NCBI GenBank assembly: GCA_949752735.1
Contig: OX457036.1
Coordinates: 98,189,761 to 98,253,760 of the forward strand
Length of the DNA: 64,000 nucleotides
Direction: 5' to 3'
From: Lumbricus terrestris
Taxonomy: Eukaryota > Annelida > Clitellata > Crassiclitellata > Lumbricidae
In this document: in pieces, positions 13,701-24,439 of the stretch
Layout of the letters: the number at the start of each line of letters is the position of its first letter
Numbering within the stretch: position 1 is the stretch's first letter
Position numbers and translations under genes: made by a program
The notes under the pieces: generated by a model
Told to the model about the DNA's origin: nothing
The model's input: the letters and a program-made list of their open reading frames with translations, nothing else
Database searches by the model: none

Positions 13701-16229
13701 GACTCAAGGTCAGAGGAGTGCCCTGCGTCGTTCGCCGCCAGAATGGCCGACGACGAAATGGAGCTCGTCGTAGGACGTCGAGACGGTGGCGACCTCTTCT
13801 GATTGCTCGATGAATTTGAGCAGACGTCCATGTCGGAGGAGTCACTGTCGTCGTCGTGCGCGGAACTCACGCTCGTTCGTTGCTCAAACAGACTCTCTGG
13901 TTCGTAACTGCAGCTGTTGTAAGGATTCTCCTGTAACCGTAACCTCGTCTCGTAACTTTCTGCACCAGCCACCTTGGCGTGACTCACCAAGGGAGGACTG
14001 GATGATGATGACGATGTGGCCAAAGTGGGGCATGGAACACCACTGGGTTCTACCAAGGTGCCCCCACTGGGAGCTGGTTCGTCCGATGCACCACTGATGA
14101 GCTTCTCAAACGACTCCCATTCAGCCTCTAGGTCACCAGCACCTGCCGATACACTGCTACCGGACCCTGGTACCTGAAAGTCAAAGAGACAAAGACGGTC
14201 ACATCAACTCTCTTTAGGCAATATCTGGGGGCAATATCTGGCAGAGATATTCTATAATTAAGCAAACTGTTAGGCCTCATCCCATTTCAGTTCACACCTT
14301 TTAGGAAACTACTCAGCTTGGACTGTCCAAAATAAATGACGAGCTTGAATTCTGTGGATGTTGGCACAAAGGCTGTTGCTCCATATTGAAAATAACTCTT
14401 TGACTTTCAGGTAAATGGCACTTAATAAGCTAGGTGCAAGATGCATAAGTACAAATGGAGCAACAACCAAATGCTATCAGAATTCTGGCGATTTATTGAT
14501 AAATGTCAATCAATAACAAAATGGCATCAAAATTTCTGGCAACACATTTTAAACTTCTCTAAATACTCCCACTCTTAATAACTGTGCCAACATCCAACAG
14601 AAAGCTCAAAACAGTTTCTAAGCTTTACAATTCAAGGCATAGTGCTGCATACCATTCTCCACTTTCTTCAATTGTTTTAATGTGTCATACCACCCATTTA
14701 TAAGACATGTTATATCTTCAACCTATGAGTACCCGCATTTTTGCTCACCATACACAAAAATTAATTTGCGTTAGGCCTAGGTTTCTGATCAACGTCAGTC
14801 ACTCAAGTGCAGTTTTATCCTTTCCTCACTGCAAAATAATCAGCTTCTGATTTGCAATGCACGCATCAACTCTATTTTTCTTCCAACTCAAAAACATTCT
14901 CTGTACAGCACCTGTAGCCTAGCACATCAAAATCTCCTTCAACCCACAACTGGAAGCTAGTTAATTTTTATATATACATATCAGGAAACACAAGCATTCT
15001 TATCTCTTGCATGGAAAAGTCATAACCACATTGAAAACCTGACATCCAAGTTTTTGCTGGCATAACCCTAACCTGATTGTAATCTGCGTATTGACAGCAC
15101 AGTTAACGTAAATAGCAAATGAAATTCAAACGAGAGCAGCAAGAGGAACGGTCACCAATTCCTCACTGACGACGATGATGTACTCACGTAACTTGCATCG
15201 TCACTTTCCGCCGACAGAGCTCGGTTGATCTTGAGAAGTTCTTACAAGTCAAGAATGACTTGTTCACAAGAATTATAAAGCAAAAATTGTTGTAGAAATC
15301 ATTTTATCAGATAATCTACATTTATCTGCAGATTCCTATCTAAAATTCTTACACCAAACAAGTCTCTCAAAATTTATTTCACACATTTAAAAAAATTACA
15401 TGCATCATTACATACTTACCTGACATTTTGGTAAATGAACCAAACATGTGGCACATTAACATAAACTGGTAATCCCGAAGACTGCGTGCCTATCCATGTA
15501 CACAGTATGGCTGCCCAGTAAGTTGCTAAAATAGAGCGCTGTGCCTTAGCTTCTAATTTTATATTGACACTCATTTACTGCATATTTTCTCTCATTTATA
15601 AATTTATTAACCTGACCTTTTTACTTAGATCTCGCATTGATTACTTATTTACTGAGTGCATGGTATCATGCGATGTGGCTGATAGGTCGCAGCACTCTAT
15701 TTTAGCTAAGTCGTTGACAACCATGTTGTTTTGTATACAGGCACGCAGTCATCGGGATTACCCATAAACTTACAAAATTTTCTTTTATTTACAGCCGAGC
15801 ACAGAAAATGTTGATGCACTGTGCATCGTGCAAATGTTAAATTGAAGCCAAAGTTCAACAATTTCTAATATCCGTCTAAATATTGCAAGTACAACATCCA
15901 CACCATCGCCGAATTGCCAAACGAGGTCAAAATGGTCACAACCATCTAATAAACTCAAACTGACAAGCGATTCCATTTTCCATCGATTCAGCAATTTGAC
16001 AACTCGATAAAACTACACATAATGCGCCATATTGGAACAAACTAATCAGTCTTTTAAAACAAATTTCAGATATAAAATTCAACAATCCACATTAAATGTT
16101 ATTGTGTACTAATTCTCAGTGAATTGAACGACCTAAAGAGCATCGAATTACCTCATTTCTCTCGCATTTAGATGGTGAAATCTCTTCATTTTCGCTATCT
16201 GCGCTGTCGTAGCACACAAGACCCGCCAT
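4755..16229 (-). CDS. RSRC2: RSRC2-like arginine/serine-rich splicing-associated protein
   Basis: Nine exons can be joined in frame: 16152-16229, 15188-15229, 13612-14173, 11547-11641, 10665-10961, 9429-9819, 7969-8102, 5564-5704 and 4755-5030, giving 671 residues. The start lies in a good Kozak context (AAGATGGCG). Residues 1-260 are acidic and Ser-rich (GLVCYDSADSENEE near the start, EWESFEKLI in exon 3). Residues about 340-455 are a dense SR/RS/RRR domain. Exon 8 carries TGVAVPSYYNPAAVNPLKYA, and the last exon carries KFRKLMGIKEE and MTTHTHRGIGLGF, which match the conserved C-terminal SMAP-type region of RSRC2. The RS domain implies a nuclear role near the spliceosome, but the exact function of the family is poorly known. 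The N-terminal acidic region is longer than I recall for the human protein. Exon 6 is firm, while the small exon 2 and the exon 5 donor are less certain. Confidence 0.85.
5890..7116 (-). mobile_element. 5'-truncated LINE, reverse transcriptase fragment (RSRC2-like intron 8)
   Basis: The minus strand from 7116 to 6352 is open for 254 codons. It shows reverse transcriptase motifs in order: FRPISILPVLSRIVEK, SIISLDFSKAFDSVKHSALF, QGSVLGP and the catalytic loop as LKFADDTYLL. Beyond the stop the family C-terminus continues to about 5890 (HNYTLPLKDNSQFIPRSLYK). No endonuclease domain is present upstream, so this is a dead 5'-truncated copy inside an intron. A related copy lies at 42500-43640. Confidence 0.85.
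7220..7590. mobile_element. 371-bp MITE with perfect 31-bp terminal inverted repeats
   Basis: The sequence starts TGTGGCGCCGCACACCGAAA and the right end (7560-7590) is the exact reverse complement over 31 bp. The inside is AT-rich with a self-complementary AATTTAATTAATcAATTAATTTAATTAAAT stretch around 7409-7440. The flanks show no clear long target duplication (AAA on the left, AAT on the right), so the superfamily is unresolved. It lies in intron 7-8 territory of the RSRC2-like gene. Confidence 0.75.
8203..8601. mobile_element. 399-bp hAT-type MITE rich in AAAAAACG
   Basis: The ends are CATAGATGTAAAAAACG and CGTTTTTTACAACTATG, flanked by exact 8-bp copies of ATCTAAAC (8195-8202 and 8602-8609). 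The internal sequence repeats AAAAAACGATAAAAAACGG many times near both ends, which resembles the subterminal binding-site arrays of hAT elements. It lies in an RSRC2-like intron. Confidence 0.9.
10418..10434 (-). other. candidate 17-nt microexon in the RSRC2-like gene
   Basis: On the minus strand a pyrimidine-containing stretch ends CCATATAG, then comes a 17-nt segment, then GTAAGC, a strong donor. With the simple GTATGT donor of exon 5 it would shift the frame (a poison exon). With a non-canonical donor two bases upstream, or with GTGCAG four bases downstream, it would keep the frame and read RDHTL before GGGDHRP. Confidence 0.25.
11844..12952. mobile_element. 1109-bp non-autonomous hAT element
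   Basis: The ends are CAGTGGTGGCCAACC and GGTTGGCCACCACTG, perfect complements. The element is flanked by exact 8-bp duplications CGCTAAGA (11836-11843 and 12953-12960). Subterminal GTGCCAC/GTGGCAC and CGCGTGCC words occur at both ends. The inside has no long open frame, so it is a deletion derivative or a large MITE. It lies in the intron between RSRC2-like exons 3 and 4. Confidence 0.92.
13240..13530 (+). mobile_element. LINE 3'-end fragment with frame breaks
   Basis: Translation on the plus strand across frames gives RHDLL, ALLWNGL-like SLWNGL and a KTFLF-type ending. This is the usual C-terminus of animal CR1/L2-like reverse transcriptases (compare 52132-52383). Stops and shifts show that it is dead. 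Confidence 0.55.
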
Positions 16230-17413
16230 CTTGCCGTCTTCTTCTTCTTCGCTAAACGAGACGACTGAAATTAGAACGAGGCTGTGAGATCAGAACGAGG
16301 CTTTTACCAAAATGTCTACAACCTCGTTTTCGTTTCATTACTCATAAAATAATTATCATGTGGAGCATCGATATTTATATCGATGATGTTGGAGTCATCA
16401 AAATCGATCATCATCAAGAACCAAGGTACCAGTGACCGTAGGTTACCGCTGCCGTCCTCGTTATTCCTCGCCATTTTTTTCTTGTACAAGGTCACATGTG
16501 TCAGGTCTTGTATTGGCGCTCTGCACCAATCTGCACCAGGCCTGTTATATGTTGTCTGTTTTTTATAGGTTTTCTGTGGCTTCTATTTGCTCATACAGTT
16601 TTGAATTTGTCATCGTCTGCATCCATCCGATTCTCATCAATTTTCTGTAGCATTTCCTTTCGAGGTCGCCTCGCATTCATCTACATAAATAAAAAGAAGA
16701 TTCTGTATGTCTAGCTGTTTGTCCGAGATGCACTTCAACAGTTTTGAGCTTTTCACTCCAAACCTTCACTACAGTAACTGTGTCCGTCCCGGTATGGGAT
16801 ACCCAGCGGGAGTGGTTGCGAATCTCTGCCACCATGGGGGCAGCGTGGGGGGCAAAACTCCTCATTTTTGTTACTTTTTCAGTCGTTGCCATGCATATTT
16901 TCACACTTATTCACCTGAGGGTGGGGTAGGGGTGGGGGGCTGGGGAGGAAATTTTTCCGAAAATCCTAATTTCACGTGTGGCGTTCCGGTGGAGGTCGGA
17001 GTGTGGTGGGGTTAGGCGGGAGTGAGGATAGGGTAGGGGTGGGGGCTGGGGGGAGGAAATTTTTCCGAAAACCCTAATTTCACGGGTGGCGTGCCGGTGG
17101 AGATCGATGTGTGGGTGTGGTGTAGTGGGTTGTGGCCGGAGCGGGTCGAATCCTACATTTCCTGGTTATCAATAAACGAAAACGGACCATTGTTTTTGAG
17201 ATTACGGTCATAATCTTTGCTTCGTTCCACATAACAATGCCGCTTACTTACTCTCTCAATAAACGGAAGTTGCTAAAAATGGAACGTGGGTGCGCTCAAA
17301 GATTTTAAGATGTTAAAATCTTTGGGTGCGCTTGTTTTTAGCATCGATATTTTATTATGGTTTTAGAAAGTAATTGTTTTTAATCGTTGATCATTAATTT
17401 TGTCTTATTGATA
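16230..17413. promoter_or_regulatory. shared 5' region between divergent RSRC2-like and RRM genes
   Basis: The start codons of the two genes face away from each other across 1.2 kb, so both promoters must lie here. No TATA box is evident at a useful place. A G-rich direct repeat occupies 16919-17105. Transcription starts cannot be placed from sequence alone. Confidence 0.5.
16919..17105 (+). repeat. G-rich ~110-bp tandem duplication
   Basis: Two copies share GGGTAGGGGTGGGGG, GAGGAAATTTTTCCGAAAA and CCTAATTTCACG, followed by GGCGT(T/G)CCGGTGGAG. The runs of G could form quadruplexes. The repeat sits in the divergent promoter interval. Confidence 0.8.
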
Positions 17414-20400
17414 ATGACCGATAGAAAACATAGCATTTTCGTGGGCAGAATAGATTCCAGAGTTTCCAAAGTGAGTGGAAATCGTAGATTTTTTTTAAAC
17501 TAAGGCGATCGATTTATGTAGCGACAGGACTTTGTTGTTGTGTTGGTACTACGAGTCCATGCTGTTCTGTCAAATTGATTTATTTATTTCAGAAATTTTA
17601 TGTAGCGCCTCTTCAAGGTAGGGTACTCAGAAGCGCTCCCGGCCAAACCACGGCTAAATATGTGGTTATTGTTACTGACGTCTCGGTAGGAAGTAAACAG
17701 TATGGCGGTCGCAGATACACGCAGAATAGAGCGGTCTCAACTCCGGCGATCGATAGCCCAATGTTTCCGCTTAATAGTCACGGCAAGTGTGCAATAAGAC
17801 AGCAGGCAAAAATAAGTAAGTAAGTAAAAGTCCAGCTTTTTCAATTGCATCAGCTGTTTTATGAATCCAACTTCTGTTTCAATAATGATTATTTTTCATC
17901 AATCCAGCTCCAATTTAATCGGAAACATTTTAATCAATCCAGCTCCAATCTAAGCTATAATATTTTTATTAACCCAGCTTCTGTTTCTCGCCTGTTATTT
18001 TCGTCAGCCCAGCTTCTATTTCAAATTATAAGAATACCATCATCCAGCTTCCATTACTTAAGCGTTTTTTCATCAATCCGACTTCTATTTCAGATCTAGA
18101 AATACCTTCATCACTTACTTACTTACTTCACACAACATCACTGACTGAAGCGGGACCCCAATGTTTCGCGCAGAAACATTGGGCTATCGATCGCCGGAGT
18201 TGAGGCCGCTCTATTCTGCGTGTATCTGCGACCGCCATACTGTTTACTTCCTACCGAGACGTCAGTAACAATAACCAAATATGTTTTGAGGAGCTTAAGG
18301 AACAGAGTGGAGTGACTCCTTGGCACTATGCGTAGTGTAACAGGGAGGCCATTCTAGATTGTAGAGCAAGCCACCGAGAATATCGACGCTGTCGGATAGC
18401 AGTTCGCGAGCGGGGACCCAGAGGCTGAGCTTGGTTCGCCCATCGAAGGGTGGAACGACGCTGAACACCCAAGGTGGAACGAGAGAGTTCTTGAAATTAC
18501 GTACCCCTTAGCCTGCTCCTGTTTAGGCAAGAATTCATTTCATATTCATTTGATCTATTCTGCTTAGAATCTATTTAAGTAATAATAATTTGTCATCAAT
18601 ACAATTTCTTTTTTTTAAAAGTGTTCATCAATACAGCTCTGATTTTAGTTAAGCAGGATTCTATTCATAAATCCCACTTCTATTTAAGCAAAAATTATTT
18701 TCATCAATCTGTGCGCTAATTAGCAAGAATTCTTTTCATCAATCTAACTTGTATTCGACCAACATTGAAAGCCAATAGCTCTGTGTAATCTATTGAAAAC
18801 GGTGATATTTTAGCAAAGATGGAAGCATTCACCAGCACCATATAAGTTCTAGATGATGATTGAGGACCTGATTTTCTTAAATTGTGTTTTGCGTACTTAG
18901 GGTGAACTGGGAGACCTGTTTCGGCCGTACGGGAAAGTCGTCAGTCTATTCATAGCCAGTCAAACTCCTGGCGCTCAATTTACATACGGGTAGGTGAAGT
19001 GAAACCTACCATCTATCGGATAATATCGGACATCTCCAATGAACTCTGACTTTTGAAAATGACATATATTCAGAATAATTGGCATTAATAGACCTGTTGC
19101 ACTGTGGGATTCGTTAAATAAAGAATTTCTATAGCGCCTCTTCGATGGGATTAGTCGTAAACTCTCTTGACTCTAGCATGGTAAAAAGCTTTGAGTTGAG
19201 TAAAAATACCTGAAAAGTAAGAGACTCGGGAAGTAGATGTTGCTCCTGTGGGAACCCATTCCTGACCCCTGGGTCAACCATAGATAAGACTCGATTCTGC
19301 GAATTGAACCAATGAGCATCATTGAGCATCCCTTCTATGCAGAGTGGAGGAGGCGGTCACCTTTGATACCCGTGGAGCAACAGAAGTCTCGCATATGATG
19401 CGTTTTATAATTCCATAAATAAAATTAATGAATAAATTCAGATACTCATTCGATTCATCAATCAATCAGTTAATCAATCTTAAGAGCTGGTGTTCCCCAC
19501 AGCTATTCCTTTCAAACAATCTTAAGTGCTTTGCTCTGTCTCTCGTTTTTATTTTAGTTTTGTGGGTTTTGAGAATGAAGATGATGCAACTCTTGCGATC
19601 AGTAAACTCAACGGCATTTTCTTCCACGGCCAACGTCTGAAGGTGGAACTCGGAGCAGAACGCAACAACGAATCCAACAAAACATCCGTTGTGCAGAATC
19701 GACGAAACGTTCGAAGGCCGTGGAATAATTCCAGATCAAACGAGACAAGTGAGGGGCTGTCCATATATATTACATGCATGCATGGAGGATTGGAGGGATG
19801 GGTCACCGGGTTTAGACGATTTGTGTATGGTGCATCAAACAGTTTGTGTAGCCAGGCAATCATGAAAGTATCCAGTGCAGAGGGCGTTTTATACACAAAA
19901 TAAATTCCCAGCAGGCAAAATTCTAGCAGCCTTGTGATATGGCAACGGCCACGGCAACAACCATGGCAAAGGCTGCATTCGCCCTTACTTACCATTCCCT
20001 CGCACCATCACTTGTAATCAACTGCCACTCTACGTAGCTCAAATTCGCATGAAACCTTCCTTTATAAGCAGATCAAAACTCAATATTTCTTCTTGGCTTT
20101 CAAAAAACTTTGATGTCTAAGTTTATCTTCTCCTGGGCTTTGCCTATCCATGCCTCAGATTCATATTTTTTGTGTAACCTTGTGCATGATACAAATTTCC
20201 TTAATAACTAGTCAGTTGCTAGGGTGCCTGTTAGTTACGTGAGAAGAACTCTGTATAATTGGTTGTTTTGCTGTTGATAGGAAATTCATCGTCCGTCCAT
20301 CAGTTGAATTTTAAAAATGAACGCGATGATCAGACTTTCGGTTGTTGGAATGGAGATACGACGACGACGAACGGACGGAATGATCATCTCAGTCATCTCA

Positions 20401-22526
20401 CAAACATCTATTCCGAAGTCAGTCACTCGCCTCTTCTGCCAGGTACATTCAAACAACCGTCTTCAACAAGTCTTGTTTTATGTCTTAAAGACAATGGACA
20501 AAGATCAATGGACTGAAATGTCCATTGATCTTTGTCCATTGTCTTTAAGATGCAGGTTCCAATGAATTTTAAGATGTTACTTCATTCAACCAATCGCCAT
20601 GCAAGGAGAGTAAGGAGAGAATAGTTTTACGTTTTTATGGCTATTTGTGAAGCAAAGTAAGGTCGATATCAATGACCTAGCAAGTCACGTGTTGAATTTT
20701 AAATTGATAATAACATTGTGTTTTCTTAAACGAAGTGACTAGGGGACCGCCAGGCGGCCCTCGTATTTCAATTACTAGCGGACCGCCAGTCACGTGTAAC
20801 CTGTCACATGACCCGAGTCACGAGTCTTCATTCTTGAATAATGGCGCCAGTTACCGATTGCTTGTTTTATGTCGGACAAAAGTTTTCTTGTTTTTTCTTG
20901 TTTTAATGACAGAGTAAGTAACCAATCTTCATTTACATGATAGGGTTAGGGTTAGGGATAGGGTAGGGTTAGTCACAAGAACTTTTTCTTCAAAAATCGA
21001 ACTTAAAATTGCATAATAATCTTCTTTATGGGATGGTCGCCACTCGCGCATTCAGCATGAGACGGCCGCCTGCTAACCAATCTTCATTTACATGATATGG
21101 TTAGGGATAGGGTAGGGTTAGTCATAAGAACATTTTCTTCAAAAATCGAACTTCAAATTACATAATAATATTCGTTTAGCCGTCTCATTCTGAATCCGCC
21201 ACTCGCGGATTCAGCATGAGACGGCCGCCTGGACTCGTGACTCGGGTCATGTGACAGGTTACACGTGACTGGCGGTCCGCTAGTCATGGAAATTCGAGGG
21301 CCGCCTGGCGGTCCCCTAGTCACAGCCTTTCTTAAAACGGTCCTGATTCAGTTATTGAGAGGCACTCCAAACCAAGTCAGTGGCATCACTGGCAATTAAA
21401 GTGGACATATCTAATGCTATGCGTGTTTCAATGGATTTCTGATTTCCCAGCTTGCACTGTGTCATTATAAATGACGTTCTCCTCTCAACAGCGTTTTCTT
21501 GTGTCTTATTCTCATCAGATGGTGCTACCACTTTGCCTGACTTACTCCAGTGGCTGATGAACATCGACCGAATCCCTTTGACGAACGGTCCGGTCTACAA
21601 CCAAAAGAAACCGAAATGTTTCCTGGACCTTGATGTTCTCGACGATATGTCGAAAGCGTAGTAAGTTCAATGCACTGTCATCTCATTTATCAACGTGCAC
21701 GTCGTGCACCACTGTACTAGTACGTCTTTTCCCCATCTGTATTAATCAAGACTTTAGTGACTCAATTTTTATTGCCTTGATATATATCGTGCGACCTGGT
21801 GGCTTATCGGTAACGTGCTTGCTCACGGAGTGGGCGGTTGGGGTTTGACTCCGGGTAACGACCTTGGGCAAGTTGTTTATGCACAGGTGCCTCTGTCACC
21901 AAGCAGTATAATTTGGTACCGGCGTAAGCTTGGAAGTAAACGGCAAGTGCTGTGAGACACTGGCCTCGTATCCAGGACCTTGGGATTCGTCCATTGCTGG
22001 TTCAAGGGCCTAGAAAAGGAGCTGAGCACCTCATCAGGGCTGATGGCCAACCCTATCCTGAACTGTCTGATCTTCTCACTGGCAGTAAATGATCAGCAAT
22101 CTCATTATTACTTGAATCTTGGAGCAAATTCTTTCCTTGCATGGATTTCAGCCCTGACCACTTGATCAACAGTCCAGCTTGCTTGCCACATAGACGGCCA
22201 TGTTTAATCTGTAGAACGAATAATGAATTTAATTTGTAGACTTTTTTATTCTGAACTGTTGTGTGCATACTATTCATTGAAGCCTTCATTTCTGAGTTAG
22301 CTGATAACTGTTGTAACTTCCTGTTAGAATATTTCGCATAAGCGTCAGTTATCTAACTGGGGCATTGCTGTTACTGGTTGATTGATTTATCATAGATTTT
22401 TTTCAGGTTTTTTTTCATATTGACTTGATATTGAAATATTAGTTTCTTACTTTGCTTTGACTACAGCGACATTAGGTTTTTCTGTGTTGCAGCTGGAGTG
22501 AAAAGAAAGAGACGTCATCTTGCTGA
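17414..22526 (+). CDS. small RRM-domain RNA-binding protein
   Basis: Six exons join in frame: 17414-17470, 18901-18989, 19558-19748, 20281-20442, 21519-21660 and 22493-22526, encoding 224 residues. One RNA recognition motif fills residues about 7-80: RNP2 is IFVGRI (8-13) and RNP1 is YGFVGFEN (48-55), followed by LNGIFFHGQRLKVELG. After a basic NRRNVRRPWNNSR linker the protein is Asn/Ser-rich. It ends with a hydrophobic segment, LPDLLQWLMNIDRIPLTNG, and a short charged tail. The RRM predicts single-stranded RNA binding. I do not recognise the family of the C-terminal part, so no orthologue is named. It is divergently paired with the RSRC2-like gene. Exons 2-5 are well supported. The start exon is plausible (RNP2 precedes a GTGAGT donor), and the last exon rests on phase alone. 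Confidence 0.78.
17664..18276. repeat. 104-bp inverted repeats flanking a minisatellite
   Basis: The arms 17664-17767 and 18173-18276 are reverse complements with almost no mismatches (both contain CTGACGTCTCGGTAGGAAGT, in opposite directions). Between them are TAAG/CTTA repeats, themselves inverted (17816-17826 and 18115-18127), and diverged units around ATCAATCCAGCTTCTATTT (17830-18110). A CCCAATGTTTCGCGCAGAAA hairpin marks the inner right edge. The structure lies in intron 1 of the RRM gene. Similar diverged units continue at 18530-18750. Confidence 0.85.
20484..20549. repeat. perfect 30-bp hairpin with 6-nt loop
   Basis: Bases 20484-20513 (CTTAAAGACAATGGACAAAG and the following ten) are exactly complementary to 20520-20549, with the loop TGAAAT between. 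It lies in intron 4 of the RRM gene. It could fold as a short RNA hairpin or extrude as a cruciform. The stem is shorter than most microRNA precursors and has no mismatches, so a recent inverted duplication is equally possible. Confidence 0.9.
20735..21323. mobile_element. 589-bp palindromic element with telomere-like repeats
   Basis: The termini read GTGACTAGGGGACCGCCAGG inward from both sides, and the inverted arms run about 90-95 bp (20735 to about 20830, and about 21232 to 21323). Inside, a unit starting TAACCAATCTTCATTTACATG and running about 135 bp occurs twice. Each copy holds TTAGGG-like repeats (20941-20972 and 21100-21121) and ends near GCATGAGACGGCCGCCTG. No coding capacity and no clear target duplication are seen. 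It lies in intron 4 of the RRM gene. Confidence 0.8.
21790..21970 (+). mobile_element. tRNA-derived SINE-like copy
   Basis: The segment has a pol III-like layout: an A-box-like TGGCTTATCGG and a degenerate B box GGGTTTGACTCC, followed by CGACCTTGGGCAAGTT, a body shared with many animal SINEs (compare 47992-48200). The B box is damaged. It lies in intron 5 of the RRM gene. Confidence 0.5.
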
Positions 22527-24430
22527 GTTTTACTCATCGACAAAATTGACTTCCGAACTGTTGCTGGCTGAATAGTGGCATGCACCATTTTGCATGTTAC
22601 TGCGTGACGTGGCTTAATGTGGATTCAGCAAAATAGAGTTTTTAACATGTAAATAAGTTATCCACGTAATGATATCTCGTATAAGTTTTTAGCTCTGTTT
22701 GTTCTTCCTGTTCAGTTGTTTTTAAGATGCTAGAAAATGACTCGATCCATATCATTGTAATGCTGTTGATAGTAAGGGTTTTTATACTGCTGTGTAGCAG
22801 TGTGAACAGACTTAGACTAGGTTTCGTTTTAAAATTTCTTTTGTGTTCTACATAGGATCAGTTGTATTGTGCTTTTAATGGGAGAGATTTCTTTACAGTA
22901 ATTGTTTTGTTAGTGTACTGTAAAATTTCTTTTGCTGGTCAGAACTCGAGATTTAAACTCCGTTATTAAGTGCGACAAAAGTAGTTTAACCAGAGGTGGT
23001 CAGTTGTCGAAGAATTTTAAGAATTGTTTCCTGGTCTCATTTGTTTCTAGTTGATGAAGTTCTTTTAGAAAATCTTTTCATGTGTCCTGAATGATCTGCA
23101 TTTTACAAAATTATTTACTGTCAAAGTGTAGATTGGTTTCCAGGTGTTTGGTTTGGCAGGAAAGCAGCAGTTTGGATTTGATTATTATTTAGGTTTTGTT
23201 TGGCACTCAAGTTATTCATTATATTTTGGATAACATGTGAAATTCTTTTTCTTAGGAAAATGTTTGTCATTGACTTCTTTCTATGCGTAATCATTGAGAG
23301 TTTATTGGCAAGAAAAGCTTAGGCTTTTGTTCCTTAGCAAAGACGGTTAAGTTTTCAAGTATGAATTTTGGAAGAGGAAACCAGTAAAAGAAATAGACTG
23401 TCTTTCTGGCTCTCCTTCCACCCATCCCTACTTTCTCTATCTCCTTTCCATCCCTCCCTGTTTCTCCCTCCCTATCTCGCTCTCTGTGCTCTGTGTCTCT
23501 CTGACCTTGCCTCAGGATGTGTGGTAAACATAGAAAGACAGTATGGCGAAAGGAGAGAGAAATACAGAGATAAACAAAAGAGGATTGGAAGATTTGCAAT
23601 CACACATTCATGAGTTGTCCTGATTCTAGCTGCAAGAGATGATCATGGTTTTGACGTTGCTTTTAATAGAGACCATATGATCTTATAAAATATTCTTATT
23701 CTTTATTAACTTAGACTGGCATGTATGCAGTATGATTACAAGTCATAGCTATTATGAGCGTATGATTACAAGTCATAGCTATTATGAGCGTATGATTACA
23801 ATTCATAGCTATTATGAGCGTATGATTACAAGTCATAGCTATTATGAGCGTATGATTACAAGTAGCTATTGGAGTTGATTTTAATTTTCGGTGCTATACA
23901 AGGCACCCATTAGTCAGTACTGCTCCATATATCACAGAACAGTCACGGGTCCCTGAACTATCTTAAGGTTGTTTTTATAATAATTTTATTAATTTGTTAT
24001 CGCTAGGAACTTTCTAACGGGCGACTAACTAAGCACACGACAGCTTTTTCAGGAGCACTCTGTGTTAAAGGATTTGTCAAAAGAAGTCATCTAAAGAGCA
24101 AAATCTGGTTGACAGAATTAGGGACAAGAGACACGATGTCGTAAGAAAGGTGAAATGTAAATGGGTTTGTTTAGGCCAAGATAACGGAGAAGACACCTGA
24201 GCGTATAGATTTACTGTGATTTAAAAATGCTGGCTTGCACATGGTCGAACTATAATAAATACTCTGAAGTACCTTATAGCAATAACGCCAAGAAGCATAA
24301 TCTCATTTGAACACAATGCATGTGCTACAGATGGATACATTGTTCAGAAATTCCATTTTTATCATTTGATTGAACATGACTTATTTTCAATACTTTTTTC
24401 CCTATATCTCTTTATGTAGGCCTACCCATA
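22527..24430 (+). other. 3' flank of the RRM gene
   Basis: AT-rich sequence, probably including the 3' untranslated region. A CT-rich run lies at 23400-23515 and a 30-bp tandem repeat at 23731-23866. No further gene is supported. Confidence 0.4.
23731..23866. repeat. 30-bp tandem repeat, about 4.5 copies
   Basis: The unit TATGATTACAAGTCATAGCT plus ATTATGAGCG is repeated with one internal change (AATTCATAG in the third copy) and a truncated last copy. The unit includes a TATGATTACAAGTCATA near-palindrome. Confidence 0.9.
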
Positions 24431-24439
24431 TGCGGTGTG

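Noticed and set aside
20941..20972. TTAGGG-like repeats suggesting a telomere end
   Set aside because: They lie inside a palindromic element in an intron with genes on both sides, and are short and imperfect.
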